NCBI GenBank assembly: GCA_934463165.1 | Contig: CAKSJG010000001.1 | Coordinates: 248,001-312,000, forward strand | Length of the DNA stretch: 64,000 nt | Origin: an uncultured Clostridia bacterium | GTDB lineage: Bacteria > Bacillota > Clostridia > UMGS1810 | Reading direction: 5' to 3' | Part shown: piece after piece, positions 25,821 through 34,700 of the stretch | Numbering within the stretch: the first letter of the stretch is position 1 | How the letters are laid out: every line of letters begins with the position of its first letter | The notes under the pieces: model-generated | Seen by the model: the letters and a program-made list of their open reading frames with translations, nothing else | Told to the model about the DNA's origin: nothing | Databases searched by the model: none | Program-made: the position numbers and the translations under genes

Positions 25821-27011
25821 TTACATACCAACGTATGTGCCGTTTTTAATAACCATACCTTTAGGTTCCTTTGAAACTTCACCCGATTCTGACCATGTCA
25901 TATCAGAACCTGTAAGGCCGTTGAATTTAAAGTCAGATGATGTAAATTTTTCAACAAGTTTATCACAGATATCCGAAGCACTCATATCTGAAGTAATACC
26001 CTGAGCTTTGCAAGCTTCATATATTGAATAAATACAATCATATGCATCGGCAGCAAACTGGTTCGGAGTTTCATTGAATTTTGATTTGTATTCAGATACA
26101 AAGTTCTTTGTAAGATCATCTTCGGCATCAGCCGTAAACGGTGTAAGAAGCATTACGTCTTCTGCAAGTGATTTATCAAAGTTTTCAAGTGTGAGTATTC
26201 CGTCCATTCCGTCAACACCGAAGAATTTGGGCTCATACTGCATTGATTTAGCCTGCTTAAGTATGAGTGAAGCCGGTGTATAATAAATCGGAAGGAAGAC
26301 AAGATCTGCTCCCGATGTTTTTATTTCAGTAAGCTGTGAATTAAAGTCGTTAGCAGAGTCATCGGTAAATGTTTTTACACAAACGATATCAAGACCGAGT
26401 TCATCTGCTTTTTTCTGGAATTTCTGATATATGCCTGTTGAATAAGCATCAGAGTTGTTGTATATTACGGCAATCTTTTCACCGAGGTTCTGTTCTTTAA
26501 TATACTGTGCGGAAGCAACACCCTGGTTAGGATCTGTAAAGCACATCTGGAACATTGTGGATTTACGCTGAATTGTTACATTACCTTTATCATCGGGCTG
26601 ACCGCCGAGAACATCTGTCGATGAAGCTGACGGTGTAAGTGCGAAATAATGGTCGGTATCAATTTCCGTAGAAACAGCTATACACGGCTGAGTTGTTACC
26701 GTTCCGAGTGATATCTGCATACCCCAGTCTTTAAGATTATTATATGCATTGACTGCCTTTTCGGCGTCATTTTCATCATCTTCAAATTTAAGCTCAAATT
26801 TAAGATCGCCTTTTTTATTAATTTCTTCAACGGCAATTTCAGCACCGTTTTTGGCAGCCTGACCATAAATGGCAGCTCCGCCGGTGAGCGGTCCTATTCC
26901 GCCGATCTTAATTGTGTCTGAACTTGATTCTTTCTTACCGCATCCGCTGAAACATGCAAAAATTAATGCAGCAACAGCAACTATGCTTACAATTTTTGTC
27001 ATTTTTTTCAT
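25821..27011 (-). CDS. livK: Branched-chain amino acid ABC transporter substrate-binding lipoprotein LivK
   Basis: A type 1 periplasmic-binding-fold protein, 396 residues, anchored as a lipoprotein outside the membrane. The signal peptide ends in a lipobox with Cys24 (CFSGC). IGGIGPLTGGAAIYGQ is the conserved opening of the LivJ/LivK family. The ATG at 27011 is chosen because GAGGTG lies eight bases upstream; a longer frame exists but has no ribosome site. A consensus promoter precedes it and a hairpin follows. Specificity for leucine, isoleucine and valine is inferred from the family. Confidence 0.93.
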   Translation of the reverse strand: MKKMTKIVSIVAVAALIFACFSGCGKKESSSDTIKIGGIGPLTGGAAIYGQAAKNGAEIAVEEINKKGDLKFELKFEDDENDAEKAVNAYNNLKDWGMQISLGTVTTQPCIAVSTEIDTDHYFALTPSASSTDVLGGQPDDKGNVTIQRKSTMFQMCFTDPNQGVASAQYIKEQNLGEKIAVIYNNSDAYSTGIYQKFQKKADELGLDIVCVKTFTDDSANDFNSQLTEIKTSGADLVFLPIYYTPASLILKQAKSMQYEPKFFGVDGMDGILTLENFDKSLAEDVMLLTPFTADAEDDLTKNFVSEYKSKFNETPNQFAADAYDCIYSIYEACKAQGITSDMSASDICDKLVEKFTSSDFKFNGLTGSDMTWSESGEVSKEPKGMVIKNGTYVGM

Positions 27012-27044
27012 GATATATGCACCTCTCATTTTTATATTATAAAG

Positions 27045-27073
27045 ATTTTATCACACTTCTTGCAATATGTCAA
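27045..27073 (-). promoter_or_regulatory. Sigma-A promoter of livKHMGF
   Basis: On the minus strand a consensus TTGACA, a 17-base spacer and TAAAAT lie about 35 bases upstream of the livK start. Confidence 0.75.
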
Positions 27074-27305
27074 TGCAAAGTGAATATAAAAATTTTATGT
27101 ATATGCCTCGAAAAATCAGCAATTTGTGCAAAAAACAGCATTTTATCTGAATCATAAAAATTTTTGTCTTCATCCAATTTTGCAAGTTTAATTTTCAGAA
27201 AATGCATTTTGCACACTGTTTCCTTGTTTTTTATATATTTTTTGATATGAATTAAACATCTCCTTGCAAAAAAGCAATTTTATAACACAAAACAAAATGA
27301 ATCAA
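27074..27305. other. AT-rich intergenic region between znuB and livK
   Basis: About 230 bases without a supported gene. It contains several TTGCAAA- and TTTGCA-like words (for example near 27143, 27181, 27206 and 27265), which could be operator half-sites upstream of livK. No riboswitch fold or clear terminator for znuB was found. Confidence 0.4.
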
Positions 27306-28121
27306 TCAGATTCTTTTAAATTTGCCGATTATTACGAAAACAATGAAAAATATTAAATTAACAAGAGTTATACATGCTCCCGTCGGTATACCGTCCAAAA
27401 AAATCGTAAGTATAAATCCGCACAAAAAACTTATAACAGATATTACAACGGAACTTACGGTTACCGAAAAGAAAGATTTGAAAACCCTCATTGAAGACAT
27501 GGCAGGAAAAACAATCAATGCAGATATCAGCAGCGAGCCCATAAGACGCATTCCGATTACAACCGTTATCGCTGTAAGAACGGCAGTTAAAACATTATAC
27601 ACTCCCACATGGCAGCCCGTTGCCTTAGCAAACTCCTCGTCAAACGTAACAGCAAATATTCTGCTGTAAAAAAATGAGAAAAGTATTATTACCATTGAGC
27701 ATAAAACAATCGATAAAACCATATCTTCCTTATCAATCGCATATATACTTCCTATAAGATAATTATTAAGATCGGCGCTGCTGCCCGCGTATGAAATTAC
27801 CATGACGCCGAAAGCCAGGGCGGCGGTTGATAAAATTGCTATTGCTGAATCACCTTTTATTTTTTTGCCGTTTATGCGAAGCAAAAAGATTGATACAGCA
27901 ATTACAACCGGAATGGCAATTTTCATAGGACTTAGACCCATTACCGATGCAACGGCAACCGCTCCGAAGCTTATATGAGACAAGCCATCGCCAATCATCG
28001 AATAACGCTTCAGAACCAATGTGACACCGAGAAAAGATGAACAAACGGTTATAAGCAACCCTACAATAAGCGCTCTGCTTATGAATCCGTATGAAATTAT
28101 TTGACTGATTATATCGAACAT
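27306..28121 (-). CDS. znuB: Zinc-type metal ABC transporter permease
   Basis: A 271-residue ABC-3 family permease with about eight hydrophobic segments. GDGLSHISFGAVAVASVMGLSP near residue 45 and GMRLMGSLLISALIVFPAM are family hallmarks. It is the last gene of the probable znuA-znuC-znuB operon, 6 bases after znuC. Confidence 0.92.
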   Translation of the reverse strand: MFDIISQIISYGFISRALIVGLLITVCSSFLGVTLVLKRYSMIGDGLSHISFGAVAVASVMGLSPMKIAIPVVIAVSIFLLRINGKKIKGDSAIAILSTAALAFGVMVISYAGSSADLNNYLIGSIYAIDKEDMVLSIVLCSMVIILFSFFYSRIFAVTFDEEFAKATGCHVGVYNVLTAVLTAITVVIGMRLMGSLLISALIVFPAMSSMRVFKSFFSVTVSSVVISVISFLCGFILTIFLDGIPTGACITLVNLIFFIVFVIIGKFKRI

Positions 28122-28127
28122 GACAAC

Positions 28128-28823
28128 TCACTCCCACACCGTACCGCTGCTTATTTTTTCTTTATACTCTTTTGCACTGCCGTAAAAAAGCATTTTTGAA
28201 TCTCTTATGTGCAAAATATGTTTTGCATACGCAAGAACCCTGTTTATATCATGAGATATCATAACTACGGTAACGCCGCTTTTGTTAAGCTTTGAAATCA
28301 CCTTATACATCTCATCGCCCGCAGCCATATCAAGACCGGTTACCGGTTCATCGAGTATAATAAGCTTATCTGAGGCGCAGATTGCTCTTGCAAGAAGAAC
28401 CTTTTGCTGCTGACCGCCGGATAAATAATGATAACATTTTGATGCTATGTCATCTATCTCAAGCTTTTTCATTGCATCGGCGGCGCTTTTTTTATCGGAA
28501 GCTGTATAAAACGGATGAAATTTTTTCTTTCCGAGAGTTCCCGAGAGTACCACTTCTTTAACGGACGCCGGAAAATCTTTTTGATAATCTGATTGTTGAG
28601 GCAGATATCCGATAAGAGAACGGCTGAGAGTATTTGAAAAGATGATTTTTCCGGAATCTATCTTCTTCAGCCCGAGCAAACCTTTTAAGAGTGTTGTTTT
28701 TCCGGAACCGTTCTCCCCTATTATACACAAATAATCGCCGTTTTCGACGCTGAAACTTAAATTATCAACGACTCTGTTACCCTCATATGACATTGATAAA
28801 TTTTCTATTTTAATAAGAGACAT
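28128..28823 (-). CDS. znuC: Zinc-type metal ABC transporter ATPase
   Basis: A 231-residue ATPase with Walker A GENGSGKTTLL, signature LSGGQQQKVLLARA and Walker B LIILDEPVTGLD. GYLPQQSDYQKDFPASVKEVV is typical of metal-transport ATPases of the ZnuC/AdcC group. One base separates it from znuA. Confidence 0.93.
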   Translation of the reverse strand: MSLIKIENLSMSYEGNRVVDNLSFSVENGDYLCIIGENGSGKTTLLKGLLGLKKIDSGKIIFSNTLSRSLIGYLPQQSDYQKDFPASVKEVVLSGTLGKKKFHPFYTASDKKSAADAMKKLEIDDIASKCYHYLSGGQQQKVLLARAICASDKLIILDEPVTGLDMAAGDEMYKVISKLNKSGVTVVMISHDINRVLAYAKHILHIRDSKMLFYGSAKEYKEKISSGTVWE

Positions 28824-28824
28824 T

Positions 28825-29808
28825 TCAGTAAAGAGCCTCCTTAAGATTAATTATATTTTGATTCATAATATCCGCATAAGTTAGACCGGAATTAAAATCA
28901 CTCTTACTTATATTCTGACATGAATTGAGAACAAGCTTTTTTGCGCCCGTTTCTTCACATATTGTATCTGCCATTCTGCCGTCGGAGAGTTCAATGGTAA
29001 AAACAACGGGAATATTATTTTTTTTGACTGCTTCCGTAATATAAATAATTGTTGACGGATTGGCATCGTATTCCGGGGAGCAACCTGAAAAGGCTGCACA
29101 GTAATCTATGCCGTATTGCTTTACAAAATACAAAAACGGGAATCTGTCGCCTACTGCAATTATTTTTCTTTTTGCACCCGATAACACATCGTGCATTTTC
29201 ATATCTGCAGCACTTATTTTTTCAACGTATTCATCCGTGTTTTTTTTATAGTAATCGGAATTTCCGGGATCTGATTCCGATACAGAGTCAGATATTGCTC
29301 TAAGCATTTTATTTGCGTTGGAAAAAGAAAGCCAGATGTGTTCGTCATATCCGCTGTAATTTGCCTTATCACTACCGTCATGTACATCGGAACCGTCTTC
29401 GTGGTCATGGTGTTCTTTTCCGATATAGTCCGGATGTTCCTCGTACAAAAGATCAACACTGTCCATTAATCTTAATGTTTTGATTTTTTTGCCGTCAAAG
29501 GAGTTTAATATTTTATCGATCCATTGTTGAGATTCACCGCCCGTATATACAAGCAGATCAGCCGATCTGATCATGTTAATGTCGGACAGAGAAGGTTCAT
29601 AGCCGTGTATTTCGGCACCGGGTTTTGTAATCATATAAACATCTGCATATTTGCCGCACACCGCTCTTGCAAAATCGTATTCAGGAAAAATAACCGTCAC
29701 AACTTTCATTTTACCGGAATTTGACTTTGATATATCGGAAGTGCATGCGGTTAATGAAAACAACAATAAAATTACAGCAATAGAGCATATTATTTTTTTG
29801 ATATTCAT
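28825..29808 (-). CDS. znuA: Zinc-type metal ABC transporter substrate-binding lipoprotein
   Basis: A cluster A-I (ZnuA/AdcA-like) binding protein, 327 residues. The lipobox is SLTAC with Cys22. Metal ligands are expected at GAEIHGYEPS and DEHIWLS, with a His/Asp-rich loop between them (KEHHDHEDGSDVHDG), typical of zinc binders. At the place where many homologues have His in HxxFGYF, this one reads GDRFPFLYF. The same replacement is common in a clostridial subgroup, so it is not a defect. Zinc is the likeliest ligand; manganese cannot be excluded. Confidence 0.9.
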   Translation of the reverse strand: MNIKKIICSIAVILLLFSLTACTSDISKSNSGKMKVVTVIFPEYDFARAVCGKYADVYMITKPGAEIHGYEPSLSDINMIRSADLLVYTGGESQQWIDKILNSFDGKKIKTLRLMDSVDLLYEEHPDYIGKEHHDHEDGSDVHDGSDKANYSGYDEHIWLSFSNANKMLRAISDSVSESDPGNSDYYKKNTDEYVEKISAADMKMHDVLSGAKRKIIAVGDRFPFLYFVKQYGIDYCAAFSGCSPEYDANPSTIIYITEAVKKNNIPVVFTIELSDGRMADTICEETGAKKLVLNSCQNISKSDFNSGLTYADIMNQNIINLKEALY

Positions 29809-29852
29809 ACTGAAAATGTCACTCCCGTCCGATATATATTATTGATTCCGTT

Positions 29853-30560
29853 TTATTTTTTCTTAAGTCTCTTATCTGACTTAACGGCAAGTTTTGTTCC
29901 CGCAGACTGGAAAATCTGAACCAGTATTATAAGGAATATGACTGCAATTATCATTACAAGATATTTATAACGATAATAACCGTAATTAATTGCAATTTTA
30001 CCGAGACCACCGCCGCCGATAATACCGCTCATTGCCGAGTATCCGAGAATTGTTGTTATTGCAATTGTAAAATTAGAAAGAAGTGACGGGATGCTTTCGC
30101 GAATCATAACCTTTACAATAATCTGAAAAGGTGTTGCTCCCATACTTTGAGCAGCTTCTATGATGTTGGGGTTTACCTCTCTCAAACTGCTTTCCACCAA
30201 TCTTGCAACAAACGGAGCCGCCGCAATAACAAGCGGTACAATGGATGCTGCAGTTCCGACTACTGTTCCCATTATAAGCCTTGTCAGAGGAAAAACAAGA
30301 ATCATAAGTATAAGAAACGGAACTGATCGGAGCAGATTTATTATTATATTAAGTATACCCATTACAGGAGCGGGTAAACGCAAAACACCGTTCTTTTCTC
30401 CGGTTACTATGAGTACGCCGAGCGGAAGACCAATAACTATAGAGAAAAACGTTGCAACCACGGTAACATAAAAAGTTTCCCAAATTGCCATTAACAATTC
30501 ACTTTTGAGGATGTCCACAGCCTCAATTACCGTTTCATTTGATAGTATCTGTTCAAGCAT
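29853..30560 (-). CDS. metI: Methionine ABC transporter permease
   Basis: A 235-residue permease with about five membrane helices. The EAA loop EAAQSMGATPFQIIVKVMI and SAMSGIIGGGGLGKIAINYGYYRY are diagnostic of MetI. It overlaps metN by 8 bases. The znuA start follows 44 bases later with no evident terminator, so the met and znu genes may share read-through transcription. Confidence 0.95.
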   Translation of the reverse strand: MLEQILSNETVIEAVDILKSELLMAIWETFYVTVVATFFSIVIGLPLGVLIVTGEKNGVLRLPAPVMGILNIIINLLRSVPFLILMILVFPLTRLIMGTVVGTAASIVPLVIAAAPFVARLVESSLREVNPNIIEAAQSMGATPFQIIVKVMIRESIPSLLSNFTIAITTILGYSAMSGIIGGGGLGKIAINYGYYRYKYLVMIIAVIFLIILVQIFQSAGTKLAVKSDKRLKKK

Positions 30561-31560
30561 TTGTATTTACCCTCCTTGCATAAATATTAGGTGTATTCTG
30601 AAGATATTGAACCGCTTTGTCAAATTTATCGTCATCTTTGATTTCCAAAAGCATATTTCCGAATACCTTATCACCTATGCACTTTGTCTGTGCGGCAAGA
30701 ATATTTGCCGCTATTCCTTCTTCAATCGCCATTTTGGCAATGAGCGGAGTATCGGCTACCATTGCACCGTTATATACAAGCCTTATAAGGGCACCCGATG
30801 CAATTTCGGGAATAACCATTGAATCTCCTCCCGGAAATACAAGCCGTTTAGCCGCCTCTGATTTCGGATTGGTAAACACTTCACTTACGAGACCTTCTTC
30901 AACAACCGATCCGTTATCAAGTATTGCAACCTTATCACATATCTTTTCAACCACGCTCATCTGATGAGTTATAACTATAACCGTTATACCGAGTTTTTTG
31001 TTTATATCCTGAATAAGTTCCAATATCGATTGTGTCGTTTTCGGATCAAGAGCACTCGTTGCTTCGTCACAAAGAAGTATTTCCGGATTGGTTGTAAGAG
31101 CACGTGCAATCGCTATACGCTGCTGCTGACCTCCGGAAAGCTGAGCAGGATATGAGTATCCTTTATCCGGAAGTCCGACGGTTTCAAGCAATTCCGCAGC
31201 TTTTACACGTGCATCTTTCTTTTTCATTCCGGAAAGTTCAAGCGGAAAGCAGATATTGTCGAGACAGTTTCGCTGCATGAGAAGATTAAATCCCTGAAAT
31301 ATCATTGTCATTTTCCGTCTCTTGCTGCGCAGCTGCTTATCCGAAAGCTTGCCTATATTTTCTCCGTTAATTATTACTTCTCCGTTTGTCGGTCTTTCAA
31401 GCATATTTATGCACCGTACAAGCGTACTTTTACCGGCACCGCTCATTCCGATAATGCCGTATATTTCACCGTCATTAATTGTCAGATTTACATCCTTAAG
31501 TGCATGAACATTACCGTCTGATGTTTCAAACGTTTTTGAAATATTCTTTAGTTCAATCAT
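30553..31560 (-). CDS. metN: Methionine ABC transporter ATPase
   Basis: A 335-residue ATPase with Walker A GMSGAGKSTLV, signature LSGGQQQRIAIARAL and Walker B ILLCDEATSALDP. The C-terminal about 80 residues form the NIL regulatory domain (LIRLVYNGAMVADTPLIAKM), which binds methionine and causes trans-inhibition in known MetN proteins. Its partners metI and metQ lie on either side. Confidence 0.96.
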   Translation of the reverse strand: MIELKNISKTFETSDGNVHALKDVNLTINDGEIYGIIGMSGAGKSTLVRCINMLERPTNGEVIINGENIGKLSDKQLRSKRRKMTMIFQGFNLLMQRNCLDNICFPLELSGMKKKDARVKAAELLETVGLPDKGYSYPAQLSGGQQQRIAIARALTTNPEILLCDEATSALDPKTTQSILELIQDINKKLGITVIVITHQMSVVEKICDKVAILDNGSVVEEGLVSEVFTNPKSEAAKRLVFPGGDSMVIPEIASGALIRLVYNGAMVADTPLIAKMAIEEGIAANILAAQTKCIGDKVFGNMLLEIKDDDKFDKAVQYLQNTPNIYARRVNTNA

Positions 31561-31601
31561 TGTTTCCTCCAGAATTTCCGTAACTATCCATAGGCTGACA
31601 T

Positions 31602-31633
31602 AGGAGAGTCAGACAAATTTGTCTGACTCTCCT
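31602..31633 (-). promoter_or_regulatory. Perfect 32-bp palindrome between metQ and metN
   Basis: AGGAGAGTCAGACAAA is followed directly by its exact reverse complement, giving a 16-bp inverted repeat with no spacer. There is no T-tract on either side, so a simple terminator is unlikely. It may protect the upstream metQ mRNA end, allow partial termination or bind a dimeric regulator. Confidence 0.6.
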
Positions 31634-31659
31634 CGTTTAAAGCTGAATAATTATATTAA

Positions 31660-32511
31660 TTATTTTGATTTTATTGCATCAAGATTTTTCTGTTTTCCGC
31701 CGTAAAGACCTATAGGCTCAACGTGAAATGCACCTATCGATACAAGCTTTGTTCCGTTTTCTTTATTAAAATCTTCAAGATAAGGAAGATGCTGGAAATA
31801 GTTTGCATCGATTTCACCGCTGTCTACGACATTGTTCGGCTGTACATAGTCCGTAAATTCCTTTATGTCAAGAGTAATGTTTTTCTTTTTCAATATATCT
31901 TTAACAACCTGAAGAATTTCAGCATGCGGTGTGGGAGAAGCGGCAACAGTAATTTTCTCTCCGGATAATGCATCGTAATCAACGGATTCATCATATCCGT
32001 CACCGGGATTATCAACCGTACTTACAACAGCTCCCTCGTACTTATCCGTTATAAAGTCCTTAACTTCTTTGCTTTCAAGCGCAGCCTTGAGAGCTTTAAT
32101 TTTATCTGTTTTTTCATTACCCTCTTTAACAGCAACTATATTACCGTATTTTGACGATGAATCTTCAATTAACAAAGAATCGGAAACCGGATTAAGATCT
32201 GCCTGAATGGCATAATTGGAATTTATAACCGCATAATCAAGATCGGACAAAGAATTGGGAAGCTGTGCGGCTTCTATTTCTTTAAATTTAATATTTTGCG
32301 GATTGCTTTCTATATCTTTGATTGTTGCAGTTATACCCGCGCCGGATTTAAGCTTGATATATCCGTTCTTTTCGAGAAGCAAAAGCGCTCTTGCTTCATT
32401 TGTTGTATCATTCGGTACGCCGATTGTTACCGTGCTGCTGTTACTTCCGCATGCAGTAAATATTGAAAATATAATGCCTGCCGTTAGTATTGCCGATAGT
32501 ATTTTTTTCAT
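31660..32511 (-). CDS. metQ: Methionine ABC transporter substrate-binding lipoprotein
   Basis: A 283-residue NlpA/MetQ family binding protein with lipobox FTAC and Cys21. KITVAASPTPHAEILQVVKDIL and DANYFQHLPYLEDFN are diagnostic. It is the first gene of metQNI, with its own promoter and a palindrome after it, which would favour excess binding protein. I looked for an S-box upstream and saw none. Confidence 0.95.
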   Translation of the reverse strand: MKKILSAILTAGIIFSIFTACGSNSSTVTIGVPNDTTNEARALLLLEKNGYIKLKSGAGITATIKDIESNPQNIKFKEIEAAQLPNSLSDLDYAVINSNYAIQADLNPVSDSLLIEDSSSKYGNIVAVKEGNEKTDKIKALKAALESKEVKDFITDKYEGAVVSTVDNPGDGYDESVDYDALSGEKITVAASPTPHAEILQVVKDILKKKNITLDIKEFTDYVQPNNVVDSGEIDANYFQHLPYLEDFNKENGTKLVSIGAFHVEPIGLYGGKQKNLDAIKSK

Positions 32512-32559
32512 GTTGATTACCTCCGTGATCTTTAAATTATCTCTTTGTTTTATGTGATT

Positions 32560-32588
32560 ATTATATCACCGTAATATATATTTGTCCA
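32560..32588 (-). promoter_or_regulatory. Sigma-A promoter of metQNI
   Basis: On the minus strand TGGACA, a 17-base spacer and a perfect TATAAT lie about 50 bases upstream of metQ, whose start has a GGAGG site. Confidence 0.6.
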
Positions 32589-32663
32589 ATACACGTTAAC
32601 TATACAAAGATATAAATTAAATTTATAACTAATTATAATAGTAATTATAACATATATCAAAAA

Positions 32664-32715
32664 AACACAACCGCATTATGTCCGATATTTTTATCGTGCA
32701 TATCACGGTTGTGTC
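32664..32715 (-). terminator. Terminator of the SLH-protein gene
   Basis: On the minus strand ACACAACCG pairs with CGGTTGTGT around a structured loop that itself contains CGATA/TATCG, followed by a run of T. Confidence 0.75.
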
Positions 32716-32749
32716 ATATATTCATTAAGTTTTGACAATGAAAATATAA

Positions 32750-34618
32750 TTATTTGCCGTTTGCAGACGCAGCACTTATTACAACAACTGCTCCGGCTTC
32801 AAATACACCTGATTTGGTTGTTCCGGTTACGGTTACTCTTGATCCGACCGTAAGAGCCGAAAGCTTAATTGTTTTTTGTGTTTCGTAACCCACTATCGAG
32901 GCATTATCTTTAACAAATATGGATTCGGTTTTTGTTTCACCCGTTAATGAATCAACATATTCAACCTGAATAAGACCGTATGAGGCATTAACCAATGTTA
33001 CCGTTCCGTCAATTGTCATAACCGTATCATTATTAACCGTTTCTATTGATACAACAGTATCACTGTCCATCTTTACAGATGCCGAAGCTCCGACTCTGAG
33101 GTCATAAAAATTGCCCTCTTTGCCGCCGACTTTTATTTCCGCATCATTTGTTACGGCGAATGTAAGTTCTTCATTTCCGCTTACAAGAGTTATTCTCGGA
33201 TTTTTGGATATAATAACTTCTTTTATGGTACCTGTTTTCGTCGTAGACTTACTTGTTGCAGTTATTGAAGAAATTCTGCCGTAATTAAGTGTTGCAGTTA
33301 TACTGTCTCCGGCAACAATATCTCTTGCCGATGCGGTTTTACCGTTTTTCTTAACAGTTACACTTGATGACAACAGATAAGCAGAAATTCCACCGCCGTT
33401 TTCTTCAATTGAAATTGTAAGAACAGGATCAATGCTTACGGAATCAACACGACCTGTTACAGTACTCGTTTTGCTCTGTGCTTCTATAACCGTAACCTCA
33501 TTCTGTTTGATTGTCAGCTTAACATAATATCCCTGTTTCAGACTCTGGAGAGAGCATGTGTTACCGTTATATGTGATTACACAGTTTTTGCTCATCTTAT
33601 ATGATGTCTTGTTGGTTGTTTGAATGTCGGTGTCGGTTTCTCCGAGCTTATATATATTTATTGTATCGCCTTTGGTTGTGGACGAAGCACCGACAAAAGA
33701 TCCGTAAACAACATCATCAACAAGTGCATCTGAAAAATCAATTGCATACAGAACTTTATCTTTATAAGTAACAAGAGCGTTATAATTCTTCTGAATGTCG
33801 TTGACATTTATTAATTCACCGTTATGTCTTAAAATTGTACTGCTTGTTATATAATGAGAAAGGCTTTCTCCGTCTGTAGTATTGATTTTTATATTTCTTG
33901 TTGTCTGGTCAAAATATGTTACATTACCGGATTTAAATGTATATTTTGTTTTATCCTGAAGTTTGAAAAGGACTACAGCAGCCTGTGCTCTGGTAACTGT
34001 TTCATTCGGAGCAAATTTGTTGCCGTCCATACCCTGCATAAGATTATTTTCACTTACATAAGCAACATATTTTTTTGCATTTGCCGGGATATCCGAATTA
34101 TCGGTGTATGTTAATTTAGATATAATCTCGGAATCTATTGAATTTTCCGCATCAAGAGCCTTTGTAAGAAGAATTGCAACTTCATATCTCTTAAGACCGT
34201 CATCACGATTTGCCTTTGAAATATAATCATCAAGCTCGGATTTATTAATTACACCTTTCATAAGAAGATAAGCAATTTCCTGACTTCCGAAAGATAAATC
34301 ATAATCCTCAATCGTATCACAATACACATCCCATGCAGCTGTAACCAAATCTTTGTTTGCTTCATCATTCATGCCCAATATTCTTGATACCAAAACAAGC
34401 GATTCAAGCTTTGAAACCGTTTTTGCGGGAGCAAAGGAACCGTCTTCATAACCCTTAATTATACCTTCCTTAGCCATTGATTCAATAGCCTCTATAGCCC
34501 ATGGATACGTAGTGTCCGTTACATCGCTGAAAGTCGATGCAAACGATGTGATTCCTACAGAAGCCGTCAGAGTTGCAGCAGTTACAATTGCAAGTGATTT
34601 TTTAAGTACTTTTTTCAT
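32750..34618 (-). CDS. SLH-domain envelope protein
   Basis: A 622-residue secreted protein with a signal peptide of about 27 residues ending SFA-S. Three SLH-type repeats occupy roughly residues 28-235, for example FSDVTDTTYPWAIEAIESM and the GYEDGSFAPAKTVSK and GMDGNKFAPNETVTRAQ segments. SLH modules bind pyruvylated cell-wall polysaccharide. The rest is Thr/Ser/Val-rich beta-sheet sequence with repeated small domains, and no enzyme motif was seen. It could be an S-layer or cell-surface anchoring protein. It is flanked by its own terminator. Confidence 0.85.
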   Translation of the reverse strand: MKKVLKKSLAIVTAATLTASVGITSFASTFSDVTDTTYPWAIEAIESMAKEGIIKGYEDGSFAPAKTVSKLESLVLVSRILGMNDEANKDLVTAAWDVYCDTIEDYDLSFGSQEIAYLLMKGVINKSELDDYISKANRDDGLKRYEVAILLTKALDAENSIDSEIISKLTYTDNSDIPANAKKYVAYVSENNLMQGMDGNKFAPNETVTRAQAAVVLFKLQDKTKYTFKSGNVTYFDQTTRNIKINTTDGESLSHYITSSTILRHNGELINVNDIQKNYNALVTYKDKVLYAIDFSDALVDDVVYGSFVGASSTTKGDTINIYKLGETDTDIQTTNKTSYKMSKNCVITYNGNTCSLQSLKQGYYVKLTIKQNEVTVIEAQSKTSTVTGRVDSVSIDPVLTISIEENGGGISAYLLSSSVTVKKNGKTASARDIVAGDSITATLNYGRISSITATSKSTTKTGTIKEVIISKNPRITLVSGNEELTFAVTNDAEIKVGGKEGNFYDLRVGASASVKMDSDTVVSIETVNNDTVMTIDGTVTLVNASYGLIQVEYVDSLTGETKTESIFVKDNASIVGYETQKTIKLSALTVGSRVTVTGTTKSGVFEAGAVVVISAASANGK

Positions 34619-34700
34619 TTTTCATCCATTCCTTTCTTTTTTACTTTACATAACCAAATTATTGTAAAGCAATTAATATATGTTTAATATCTTTTGATAT

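Noticed and set aside
27074..27305. Small gene or riboswitch upstream of livK
   Set aside because: No frame has a ribosome site with coding character, and no stable multi-helix fold was found by eye.
28825..29808. ZnuA metal site defect (His replaced in the GDRFPFLYF segment)
   Set aside because: The same DRFPF form is common in clostridial binding proteins of this group, so it is a subfamily trait rather than a loss.
32512..32749. Possible SAM riboswitch (S-box) upstream of metQ
   Set aside because: The region is AT-rich and holds only a promoter and the terminator of the SLH gene; no S-box core or four-helix pattern was found.
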